From contig JAFGEY010000205.1 of the NCBI GenBank assembly GCA_016931365.1, forward strand, positions 1-14,898: 14,898 nt of DNA, given 5' to 3'. Each line of letters begins with the position of its first letter. The stretch's first letter is position 1. Made by a program: the position numbers and the translations under genes. The DNA is from Anaerolineae bacterium (GTDB lineage Bacteria; Chloroflexota; Anaerolineae; JAFGEY01). This document shows, piece by piece, positions 7,296 to 13,951 of this stretch. Below the pieces are notes generated by a model. That model was given only the letters and a program-made list of their open reading frames with translations, searched no databases and was not told where the DNA came from.

Positions 7296-7586
7296 ATGGA
7301 TTGGGCTACATTTCCGTGGGACAAAGCATTCATTATGCTGACCGTGCTGATTTCCGGCGTAGGTATCGTGGTTGGAATTATGGTTCCTGCCATCGGGCAG
7401 ATGGTCGTTGCCAGCAAGGCGCTCAACGCTATCGCCCGCCAGCCCGAAGCGAGCGATGCGGTCAACCGCCTGGTCTTGATCGCCCTGGCGCTGATCGAGT
7501 CTTTGGCAATTTACGTGCTGGCCGTTATCCTGATTTTGTTGTTTGCCAACCCCTTGCGAGAGTTTATCTTGCACGCCGTTGAATAA
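7296..7586 (+). CDS. atpE: N-type ATPase Fo subunit c (rotor ring), predicted Na+-binding
   Basis: The 96-residue hairpin has two membrane helices around the polar loop ARQPEA (47-52). Gln35 in PAIGQ, Glu68 and Ser69 in LIESL, and Tyr73 align with Gln32, Glu65, Ser66 and Tyr70 of the Ilyobacter tartaricus Na+ ring at a constant offset of three, so Na+ binding is predicted. Leu70 replaces Thr67, which holds a bound water there. The GxGxGxGxG packing motif of helix 1 is largely lost (Ile28, Val30, Ala32, Gly34). The ATG at 7296 is chosen because GGGAGGA lies about 8 bases upstream; the frame could be extended to a TTG at 7272, next to the atpB stop, but with no good ribosome binding site. A hairpin follows in the gap before atpF. 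Confidence 0.94.
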   Translation: MDWATFPWDKAFIMLTVLISGVGIVVGIMVPAIGQMVVASKALNAIARQPEASDAVNRLVLIALALIESLAIYVLAVILILLFANPLREFILHAVE

Positions 7587-7600
7587 CAAACCTTGCACCT

Positions 7601-7617
7601 GTCGCGGCTAGCGCGAC
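7601..7617 (+). other. GC hairpin in the atpE-atpF gap
   Basis: GTCGCG (7601-7606) pairs with CGCGAC (7612-7617) around the loop GCTAG, and further GC-rich self-complementary sequence follows to about 7642. There is no T-run. It lies 15 bases after the atpE stop and could protect upstream mRNA so that c subunit is made in excess; this role is inferred. Confidence 0.5.
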
Positions 7618-7663
7618 GCGCCAACGCAACGTGGCCAGCGCGAAATGACTGTGGGGTGAACCT

Positions 7664-8431
7664 ATGATCAATATCAACTGGAGCACACTGCTCTTTCAGA
7701 TCATCAACTTTGCGGTGATGGTCTTTATCCTGTTCCGCTTTTTCTTCAAGCCGGTGGTCAAGGCTCTGGACGACCGCGCCAAGCGCGTCACCAACGCGCT
7801 CGACGAGGCCGCCCGCCGCGAACGAGAGGCCGAAGCGATGCACTCGGAATATGAGCAAAAGCTGACCGAAGCCAACGAGTTGGTGATCCAAATGAAGCAG
7901 CAGGCCCAAGAAGACCTGGAAAAAACCAAACAGCAGTTCATCGCCCAGGCACAAAAAGAGATCGAGCAGATGCGCAACCGGGCTCACGACGAGATCGAGG
8001 ATGCGCGCCGCCAGGCGGTTCATCAGCACCGACTGGAACTGGGGCATCTGGTCACCACGCTCAGCGCACGCCTGATCCATGAGGCCGGCGGAGAGGGCTT
8101 TCAAAAAGCCGCCCTGCAAGAGTTCTTTGCCCGGCTCGATACCCTCTCTGCCGATACGTATCGCGAGCGTTTTAGCAGCCTGGATGAAGAGATCATCGGC
8201 ATTCAGCTTGTCACTGCCGGCCAGGTAGAGCCCGAAATGATTAACTTGGTCAAAGACAAAGTGGCAGCACTGATCGACCGCCGGATAGAAGTACGGCACA
8301 CGGTCAACCCGGCGCTGGTTGCCGGCGCAACCCTGCGTTTTGGCGATATGATGATCGATGGCAGCCTGGAAGGACAACTTGACAGCCTGCGCGCCCAATA
8401 CATTCGTGAGTTGGAAAAAAGTGTAGAATGA
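7664..8431 (+). CDS. atpF: N-type ATPase Fo subunit b with delta-like C-terminal domain
   Basis: The 255-residue protein has one N-terminal membrane helix (about 8-28), a long charged coiled coil (about 31-140) and a C-terminal domain (about 178-245). That domain resembles the end of F1 delta, with VNPALVAGATLRFGDMMIDG followed by SLEGQLDSLR. Ordinary b is about 156-170 residues. The extension fits the alternate b of N-type operons, which lack a delta gene, so one protein likely serves as both peripheral stalk and F1 cap. GGGGTG lies about 7 bases before the ATG. The stop overlaps the atpA start by ATGA, so b and alpha are translationally coupled. Confidence 0.93.
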   Translation: MININWSTLLFQIINFAVMVFILFRFFFKPVVKALDDRAKRVTNALDEAARREREAEAMHSEYEQKLTEANELVIQMKQQAQEDLEKTKQQFIAQAQKEIEQMRNRAHDEIEDARRQAVHQHRLELGHLVTTLSARLIHEAGGEGFQKAALQEFFARLDTLSADTYRERFSSLDEEIIGIQLVTAGQVEPEMINLVKDKVAALIDRRIEVRHTVNPALVAGATLRFGDMMIDGSLEGQLDSLRAQYIRELEKSVE

Positions 8432-10053
8432 GCCAAGCCAACAACCCTCTGCAAACGTCCGATGCCCTGGCCGATTTTCAGGCGCTGGCCCAAGACTATC
8501 GTTACGAGGTTCAGGCGCAAGAGCTTGAGGCGTCGCTGCACACCGACGCCTATGTCTCTCGGCTGGACAAGCTGATCCAGGAACGCCATTTTGGCGTCGA
8601 GACCAAAAAAGTTGGCATCGTCCAGCACATCGGCGATGGCATCACTCTTGTCTCCGGCTTGCAAGAGGCAATGGTCGACGAACTGCTGTTGTTTTCCAAT
8701 GACGTTTATGGCATGGCCCTCAGCCTGGAAGAACAAACCATCGGCTGTGTGCTGCTGGGCCGTGAGGAAGGCATCTCTGCCGGCGACCTGGTACAAAGCA
8801 CCGGGCGCGTGGTTGAGGTTCCCGTCGGGCCCGCGATGGTCGGGCGGGTGGTCAATGCCCTCGGACAGCCAATCGATGGCAGAGGCCCCATCGAGACGGA
8901 TCGCTACCGCCCCATCGAAAATACTGCGCCAATGGTCATCGATCGCCAGCCGGTGCAAGAGCCGCTGCAAACTGGCATCAAAACCATCGACGCGGTGATC
9001 CCGCTCGGGCGCGGCCAGCGCGAGTTGATCATCGGCGACCGGCAGATCGGCAAAACGGCTATTGCCGTCGATGCGGTGATCAACCAGCGACACAGCAACG
9101 TGCGTTGCATCTATGTTTGTATCGGCCAAAAGATGAGCGCCGTCGCGCGGATGGTGAACACGCTGCGCCAGAACGGCGCGATGGAATACACGACGGTTAT
9201 CGTCGCCAGTGCTGACGAACCGGCCGTGATGCTCTACCTGGCCCCCTATGCCGGGTGCGCGATGGCCGAAGAGATCATGTACGAGGGCGGTCACGCCCTG
9301 GTCGTCTATGACGATCTGAGCAAGCAGGCCATGGCCTACCGCGAATTGTCGCTGCTGCTTCGCCGCCCGCCGGGCCGTGAGGCGTATCCGGGCGATATCT
9401 TTTATTTGCACTCGCGCCTGCTGGAACGCTCCGGCAAACTCAATAGCACGCTCGGCGGCGGATCGATCACCGCCCTGCCCATCGTCGAGACGCAGGCCGG
9501 CAACATGGCCGCCTACATCCCCACCAACCTGATCTCGATCACTGACGGGCAGATTTACCTATCGCCGTCGCTCTTTCAGCAAGACATCAAACCCGCCATC
9601 GATGTGGGACTGTCCGTCTCGCGCGTCGGCGGGGCGGCGCAAAGCCGGGCGATGCGCGCCGTGTCGCGCCATTTGAAACTGGACATTTCGCAGTATCTCG
9701 AATTGCAAATTTTCGCTCGCTTTGGCACCGAACTTGACCCGGACACGCGGCAAAAGCTGGAGCGCGGCCAGCGCGTGCGCCAGGTGCTCCGCCAGACGCA
9801 GCACCAACCTCAACCACTGGCCCAACAGGTGGCGATCATCTATGCTGTAAGTGAAGGCCTCCTGGACAATCTGCCCATCGAACAGGTACGCAATTTTGAA
9901 CAGTATTTGTTCGAATACATGGAAGCGCATCACAAAGCACTGATGAACGAACTGGAACGCGGGCAGTGGCCGCGCACAGTCCGTGACGAACTGCTGCCGG
10001 CAGTTCAAAACTGTATGGCCGCATTCCAAAACAGCCAAGTTGGGGAGTCCTGA
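8428..10053 (+). CDS. atpA: N-type ATPase F1 subunit alpha
   Basis: The 541-residue protein is the regulatory, nucleotide-binding alpha subunit. The P-loop is GDRQIGKT at 203-210; Ile replaces the usual Thr at the fifth position, but the nucleotide-contacting GKT is kept. The SVSRVGGAAQ motif carries the Arg finger that reaches the beta catalytic site. The N-terminal 60 residues, including a helical LADFQALAQDYRYEVQAQEL stretch, bind the b/delta cap. It is somewhat longer than E. coli alpha (513). The start is set by the four-base ATGA overlap with atpF, and atpG begins five bases after the stop. Confidence 0.96.
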   Translation: MSQANNPLQTSDALADFQALAQDYRYEVQAQELEASLHTDAYVSRLDKLIQERHFGVETKKVGIVQHIGDGITLVSGLQEAMVDELLLFSNDVYGMALSLEEQTIGCVLLGREEGISAGDLVQSTGRVVEVPVGPAMVGRVVNALGQPIDGRGPIETDRYRPIENTAPMVIDRQPVQEPLQTGIKTIDAVIPLGRGQRELIIGDRQIGKTAIAVDAVINQRHSNVRCIYVCIGQKMSAVARMVNTLRQNGAMEYTTVIVASADEPAVMLYLAPYAGCAMAEEIMYEGGHALVVYDDLSKQAMAYRELSLLLRRPPGREAYPGDIFYLHSRLLERSGKLNSTLGGGSITALPIVETQAGNMAAYIPTNLISITDGQIYLSPSLFQQDIKPAIDVGLSVSRVGGAAQSRAMRAVSRHLKLDISQYLELQIFARFGTELDPDTRQKLERGQRVRQVLRQTQHQPQPLAQQVAIIYAVSEGLLDNLPIEQVRNFEQYLFEYMEAHHKALMNELERGQWPRTVRDELLPAVQNCMAAFQNSQVGES

Positions 10054-10057
10054 TCCG

Positions 10058-10951
10058 ATGGCTGATATGGGCGAAATCCGCGAGCGCCTGCACAACCTGG
10101 ACACGATCGATCATTTGATCCGCTCCATGCGCGCAATGTCGGCGATCCGCTGGCGCAAAGCGCGCAACAGCCTGGAAGCCGCGCAACGCTACGCGAGCTA
10201 TGTGCAGGAGCAGCTCAACCTGGCAGTCAATTACCCGACCGAGTTGGTCAGCCGCGTTGCGCATCCCCAGACACGAGAGCATGAAAAAGTGGGCTTGATC
10301 GTCGTCGCCTCCGACCACGGGCTGTGCGGCGCGTTTAACGCAGTTTTGTTTTACGCCGCCGATCATTATATCAACCGTTGGCGCAGCGAAGGCAAAGACG
10401 TCAGCGTAGTCGCGTTGGGCGAATTTGCACGCCAGCACTACTGCAACATGGCCCAATGCCACCTGATCTGGACGCAGCGCTTTCCACTCACACACGCCGT
10501 TTCATTCATCGAAACGAGAGATATCTGGGCCAAGATTCAGGACATTTACCAGGCCGAAGACCTGAACCAACTGTATCTCATTTATAATTATTTTATCTCT
10601 TTTGGTAGCTACAAGCAGCGACTGGTGCGCCTGCTGCCGCCGGAACTCAAGCCGCTGGCGCTGGACAAAGAGCAACTCCCATTGCTGGACGGCAACCCCG
10701 CTCACCTGCAAGAGTTTTTGCTTTTGGAGCACCTGGCTTTACAACTGTATCTGGGGCTAGTCGAGTCGATGGTCAGCGAGCAGAGCGCGCGCTTGCAGGC
10801 GATGGACGCAGCCAAGTCCAACATCGATGATCGCACTGCCGAACTCAATCGCACCTATCACCACGCCCGTCAGGACAAGATCACTGAAGAAATGCTCGAA
10901 ATTGCATCCGGAGCAAACTCGCTTTCGGCACAATCTGGCCTACACCTGTAA
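10058..10951 (+). CDS. atpG: N-type ATPase F1 subunit gamma (central stalk)
   Basis: The 297-residue protein has the two long terminal helices of gamma. The N-terminal helix is IRERLHNLDTIDHLIRSMRA with the following MSAIRWRKAR, and the C-terminal one ends in YHHARQDKITEEMLEIASGA. The Rossmann-like middle part has VGLIVVASDHGLCGAFNAVL, the conserved gamma motif. The ATG at 10058 is used because GGGGAG lies about 10 bases upstream and it begins just after the atpA stop; a longer frame from 9983 would overlap atpA by 70 bases. The sequence is more divergent from ordinary gamma than alpha and beta are, as expected for the alternate subfamily. It is the last ATPase subunit gene. Confidence 0.93.
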   Translation: MADMGEIRERLHNLDTIDHLIRSMRAMSAIRWRKARNSLEAAQRYASYVQEQLNLAVNYPTELVSRVAHPQTREHEKVGLIVVASDHGLCGAFNAVLFYAADHYINRWRSEGKDVSVVALGEFARQHYCNMAQCHLIWTQRFPLTHAVSFIETRDIWAKIQDIYQAEDLNQLYLIYNYFISFGSYKQRLVRLLPPELKPLALDKEQLPLLDGNPAHLQEFLLLEHLALQLYLGLVESMVSEQSARLQAMDAAKSNIDDRTAELNRTYHHARQDKITEEMLEIASGANSLSAQSGLHL

Positions 10952-10983
10952 CCCAATCCACTTCCAGGCTAAGGAGCGTTCAA

Positions 10984-11418
10984 ATGCAAGCTCAAGACAT
11001 TATGCGTTCCGAGGTACAATGTGTTTCCGAGACAACCACCTTGCGAGAACTCAGCCATGCTCTTCGCCGTTATGGCGTCACGACATTGGCTGTTATCGAT
11101 GCTCAAGGCCATTTAGTGGGCATTGTCAACGAAGAAGACTTGCTTCGAGCTATGATGCCAAGTTATTCCGAGCTTCACGACAATCTAAACTACATGCAGG
11201 ATTTTGAATACCTGGAAGACCGGGCCCAAGAAGTGGGGAACCTGGCGGTGCGCGATATCATGATCCGTGGCACGATCAGTGTGCCGCCCAATGCGCCTCT
11301 ACTTCGCCTTGTATCGCTGTTTTTGCTCAAATCGTATTCTCACATTCCAGTCGTCGAGCAGGGAAAAATCATCGGGGTAGTCACGCGCACTGATATCTGT
11401 GAGCTGATGTTCAACTGA
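10984..11418 (+). CDS. Two-CBS-domain protein at the end of the ATPase operon
   Basis: The 144-residue protein is a stand-alone Bateman module: CBS1 at about 1-58 (MQAQDIMRSEVQCVSETTTL to IVNEEDLLRAMM) and CBS2 at about 88-143 (VRDIMIRGTISVPPNAPL to GVVTRTDICELMF). A 30-residue linker, PSYSELHDNLNYMQDFEYLE, joins them. CBS pairs bind AMP, ATP, other adenosyl ligands or c-di-AMP and change the activity of a partner. There is no enzyme or membrane segment attached. AAGGAG lies 7 bases before the ATG, 32 bases after atpG, with no terminator between, so it is cotranscribed. A role as an energy-charge sensor for the ATPase is inferred only. It precedes the operon terminator. Confidence 0.92.
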   Translation: MQAQDIMRSEVQCVSETTTLRELSHALRRYGVTTLAVIDAQGHLVGIVNEEDLLRAMMPSYSELHDNLNYMQDFEYLEDRAQEVGNLAVRDIMIRGTISVPPNAPLLRLVSLFLLKSYSHIPVVEQGKIIGVVTRTDICELMFN

Positions 11419-11464
11419 CAGGCTGTCAGCGACATCACCCAGAAGTGGGTTTCCAGGTAACGCC

Positions 11465-11502
11465 AAAGGCCCATGCCATCTTGTGATGGCATGGGCCTTT
11501 TT
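11465..11502 (+). terminator. Intrinsic terminator of the atp operon
   Basis: AAAGGCCCATGCCATC (11465-11480) pairs perfectly with GATGGCATGGGCCTTT (11485-11500) around the loop TTGT and ends in a run of five T (11498-11502). It lies 47 bases after the CBS gene and 35 bases beyond the convergent rpsI stop. On the minus strand only three T follow the stem, so it should work best for the plus-strand operon, possibly in both directions. Confidence 0.93.
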
Positions 11503-11536
11503 ATCAGCCAAAGCGCCAGGGCGCGAACGCTGATGC

Positions 11537-11929
11537 TTAACGTTTGGTGTACTGCGGAGCTTTGCGCGCGCGCTTGAGGCCTGGCTTTTTACGTTCCTTG
11601 ACGCGCGGATCGCGGGTCAAAAAGCCGCTTTTGCGCAGCACCGAGTGCAGTTCGGGATCGCTCTTGAGCAACGCGCGAGCCACACCCAGGCGAGCCGCAT
11701 CGGCCTGACCGGCGGCGCCACCGCCTCGAACGTGCACACTGACGAAAAAGTTGCCCACTAGGCCGGTGGATTCCAGGGGCCCCATCACCGTGCGCATATC
11801 GCCAATGCGGCAGAAATACTCTTCAGCAGGACGATCGTTGACCAACGCGGTGCCAACCTGACCATCGGTGTACAAACGAACGCGCGCCGTCGCTTCCTTG
11901 CGTCGACCAACACCTTCATAATAAGCCAT
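11537..11929 (-). CDS. rpsI: 30S ribosomal protein S9
   Basis: The 130-residue protein is S9 of full family length. It opens with YYEGVGRRKEATARVRLY, carries VHVRGGGAAGQADAARLGVA in the middle and ends in KAPQYTKR, the basic tail that reaches the P-site tRNA. AAGGAG lies 9 bases before the ATG and almost touches the rplM stop, 13 bases away, so L13 and S9 are made together as in most bacteria. It is the last gene of the minus-strand ribosomal operon and faces the atp operon terminator. Confidence 0.97.
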   Translation of the reverse strand: MAYYEGVGRRKEATARVRLYTDGQVGTALVNDRPAEEYFCRIGDMRTVMGPLESTGLVGNFFVSVHVRGGGAAGQADAARLGVARALLKSDPELHSVLRKSGFLTRDPRVKERKKPGLKRARKAPQYTKR

Positions 11930-11942
11930 GCTCTAATTCTCC

Positions 11943-12371
11943 TTACAGTTCCATAACCTTGGGTTGCTGTGCCTGATGCGGATGCTCTGACCCGGCATAG
12001 ACTTTGAGCTTTTTGATGATCTGACGCCCAAGCCGATTGCGCGGCAGCATCCCCTTGACCGCCAACTTGATCACATCTTCAGGGTGGCGATCCAACTGCT
12101 CGCGCAGGTTGCGCTCTTTTTGACCACCCATATACCCAGAGTGACGGTAGTATATCTTTTGATCCATCTTGCGGCCACTCACTGCTACCTTGTCCGCGTT
12201 GATGACGACGACAAAGTCGCCCATATCCAGATACGGCGTATAGGTCGGTTTGTGCTTGCCTCTCAGCAACTGAGCGATCTTGGACGCCAAACGTCCCAAC
12301 GTTTCACCTTTAGCGTCAATCACAAACCACTCGCGTTGAATATCCTCTTGTCTCAAAACAAACGTCTTCAC
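11943..12371 (-). CDS. rplM: 50S ribosomal protein L13
   Basis: The 142-residue protein is L13 at normal length. Hallmarks are [40 protein letters not shown] and the [20 protein letters not shown] segment, followed by [20 protein letters not shown]. The start is a GTG at 12371 (MKTFVLRQ), with AAGGAG 7 bases upstream. It lies 61 bases after truA on the same strand. L13 assembles early onto 23S rRNA. Confidence 0.97.
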   Translation of the reverse strand: MKTFVLRQEDIQREWFVIDAKGETLGRLASKIAQLLRGKHKPTYTPYLDMGDFVVVINADKVAVSGRKMDQKIYYRHSGYMGGQKERNLREQLDRHPEDVIKLAVKGMLPRNRLGRQIIKKLKVYAGSEHPHQAQQPKVMEL

Positions 12372-12432
12372 CTCGGTACTCCTTTAGTGCTTAGTCCATC
12401 ATTCTCTTGCAAGATGGGTCAAATTCTTGTTG

Positions 12433-13248
12433 TCAATCCCGGTAATTCACGGCCAGCAGGCATAATCCATGCGCCGGAGCCGCGGGGCCCGACAGACTGC
12501 GGTCGGCTGCGGTGAACCGGGCAGTAAAATCATCAACCGACCACTCGCCCATGCCGACCTTTAACAACGTGCCAACGATGCTTCGCACCATCCGGTATAA
12601 AAATGCATTGGCCTCGATCTTGAAGCACAGAGTGTGCACATTTTGCGTCCAGACTGCTTGCATCACCCGGCGCACAGTCTGAGTGCCCTGTGGCGACTGT
12701 CCAAAAGTCGCAAAATCGTGCTCACCGATGAGGTGCTGCGCTGCCTGGATCATCGCCTCGATGTTGAGCGGCTGCGAAACCCAGTGCGCATAGCGCCTCA
12801 CCAATGGATTTCGGGTTGAATCGTTCCAGATCGTGTACCGATAAACCCGGCTTTGTGCGTCGAACCTGGGATGAAACCCGCTCTTGGCCTCAGAAAGAGC
12901 GAGAATCGCCACATCTGAGGGCAATAACGCATTCAATCCCCGGTGCAATGCCTCGATCGGATGCTTCCATCCGGTGCGAAAAGCAATCACTTGTCCAAGT
13001 GCGTGAACGCCACTGTCCGTGCGTCCGGCGGCGGTGACCCGAACCTGTTCCTGCGTGATTTGAGCTAATGCCGCCTCGATGGTTCCCTGAACGGTTCGCT
13101 GGCCAACTTGAATCTGGTAGCCGTTAAAATCCGTTCCGTCATAAGAGACCGTAGCGCAAAAAAAATGCCTCTCGCCGTCAGTCCCGGCCATCAGACAATC
13201 ACCGCCGCCAGGGCAATGACTTGCGCCTGTGTCTTGAACCTCGCTCAC
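12433..13248 (-). CDS. truA: tRNA pseudouridine(38-40) synthase TruA
   Basis: The 271-residue enzyme makes pseudouridine at positions 38-40 of the tRNA anticodon arm. The catalytic aspartate is Asp78 in AAGRTDSGVHALGQV, and SYDGTDFNGYQIQ near the N-terminus and EANAFLYRMVRSIVGTLLKV near the C-terminus are typical. The GTG at 13248 is used because GAGGTG lies 8 bases upstream. The ATG at 13191 (MAGTDGERHFF) is a serious alternative: it would place the catalytic Asp at residue 59, close to Asp60 of E. coli TruA, but its ribosome binding site is weak. It lies 25 bases after rplQ and is cotranscribed with it, an order common in Gram-positive-type alpha operons. Confidence 0.94.
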   Translation of the reverse strand: MSEVQDTGASHCPGGGDCLMAGTDGERHFFCATVSYDGTDFNGYQIQVGQRTVQGTIEAALAQITQEQVRVTAAGRTDSGVHALGQVIAFRTGWKHPIEALHRGLNALLPSDVAILALSEAKSGFHPRFDAQSRVYRYTIWNDSTRNPLVRRYAHWVSQPLNIEAMIQAAQHLIGEHDFATFGQSPQGTQTVRRVMQAVWTQNVHTLCFKIEANAFLYRMVRSIVGTLLKVGMGEWSVDDFTARFTAADRSLSGPAAPAHGLCLLAVNYRD

Positions 13249-13273
13249 TGTTCAAGCACCTCACGGGCAGGCA

Positions 13274-13810
13274 CTACCCCTCTACCAACTCGATCAACGA
13301 AATCGGCGCAGAGTCGCCTTTGCGACGGCCCATCTTGAGAATGCGCGTGTACCCACCAGGCCGACTCTGATATCGTGGACCGAGTTCGTCGAACAATTTG
13401 CGCACCATCACCGGATCGTTGAGCCGGGCTGCCGCCTGACGGCGCACATGGACGCCCATCCCGCGAACCCAGGCTTCCAACTCGGCTTGCCGTTTTTCGC
13501 GTTCTTCCTCGGACAGGTCAGAAGCTTCAGCCGCCTCGACCATCGCCAGGAGCCTTTCAGCGCGTTTTTTCTGCACCAGCGCTTCAAGCCCGGCACGGTC
13601 TCTTGCCCGGGCACGCTCTAAAATGACATCACTCTGGCCGCGTCGCGACAGCGTGATCAGCTTTTCAGCAGCGCCACGGATAGCATTGGCCTTGGCGTCG
13701 GTGGTCTGAATCCGCCCGTGGCGGAACAACTCGGTGATCAGATTTCGATATAGTGCTTTTCGCTGGCCGCTAGAACGGCTCAATCGCTTTCCTGCTACAC
13801 GATGCCTCAT
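13274..13810 (-). CDS. rplQ: 50S ribosomal protein L17 with a large internal insertion
   Basis: The 178-residue protein is L17. The start [19 protein letters not shown] (2-20) and the end [20 protein letters not shown] (139-158) match the family closely. Ordinary L17 is about 117-127 residues. Here about 55-60 extra residues lie between LITLSRRG (51-58) and [13 protein letters not shown] (120-132). The insert is rich in Arg, Glu, Ala and Leu ([19 protein letters not shown], then [20 protein letters not shown]) and looks like a helical hairpin. The ATG at 13810 is chosen because AGGAGA lies 10 bases upstream and the conserved MRHR begins there; a frame from 13858 would add 16 unlikely residues. 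The frame is intact across the insert, so it is not a frameshift. Confidence 0.95.
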   Translation of the reverse strand: MRHRVAGKRLSRSSGQRKALYRNLITELFRHGRIQTTDAKANAIRGAAEKLITLSRRGQSDVILERARARDRAGLEALVQKKRAERLLAMVEAAEASDLSEEEREKRQAELEAWVRGMGVHVRRQAAARLNDPVMVRKLFDELGPRYQSRPGGYTRILKMGRRKGDSAPISLIELVEG

Positions 13811-13828
13811 CTCAAAATTCTCTCCTAA

Positions 13829-13889
13829 TCCGGGTTCACCGGAACTGAACAGGATCAAGTGCTTTAGGCACTAACCCGGAGAAACCGGG
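13829..13889 (-). promoter_or_regulatory. Candidate structured leader with alternative hairpins upstream of rplQ
   Basis: On the minus-strand mRNA, TCCGGGTT (13880-13873) pairs with AACCCGGA (13836-13829). It encloses hairpins AGTGC/GCACT (13872-13868 with 13862-13858) and GTTCA/TGAAC (13850-13846 with 13838-13834), a three-way-junction shape; the last hairpin shares a few bases with the outer stem. CCGGG (13879-13875) can instead pair with CCCGG just upstream (13889-13885) around a 5-base loop. The two folds exclude each other. The 3' end of the element is two bases from the rplQ AGGAGA. Confidence 0.45.
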
Positions 13890-13951
13890 GCAAAAGATGC
13901 GTCCCACCGTCCCATTCTTGCCTACAGCATCAGAATTGGACCAATTAGGAA

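Noticed and set aside
7511..8398. 295-residue open frame on the minus strand opposite atpF
   Set aside because: It is the antisense shadow of the b-subunit coiled-coil region; its apparent Leu/Phe richness comes from reading the reverse of Glu/Gln/Lys codons.
8203..9411. 402-residue open frame on the minus strand opposite atpA
   Set aside because: It is the antisense shadow of the conserved alpha subunit and the end of atpF; there is no recognisable domain.
8428..10053. Ile in place of Thr in the alpha P-loop (GDRQIGKT) as a sign of lost nucleotide binding
   Set aside because: The residue is outside the GKT contacts, alpha sites are non-catalytic and the rest of the subunit is fully conserved.
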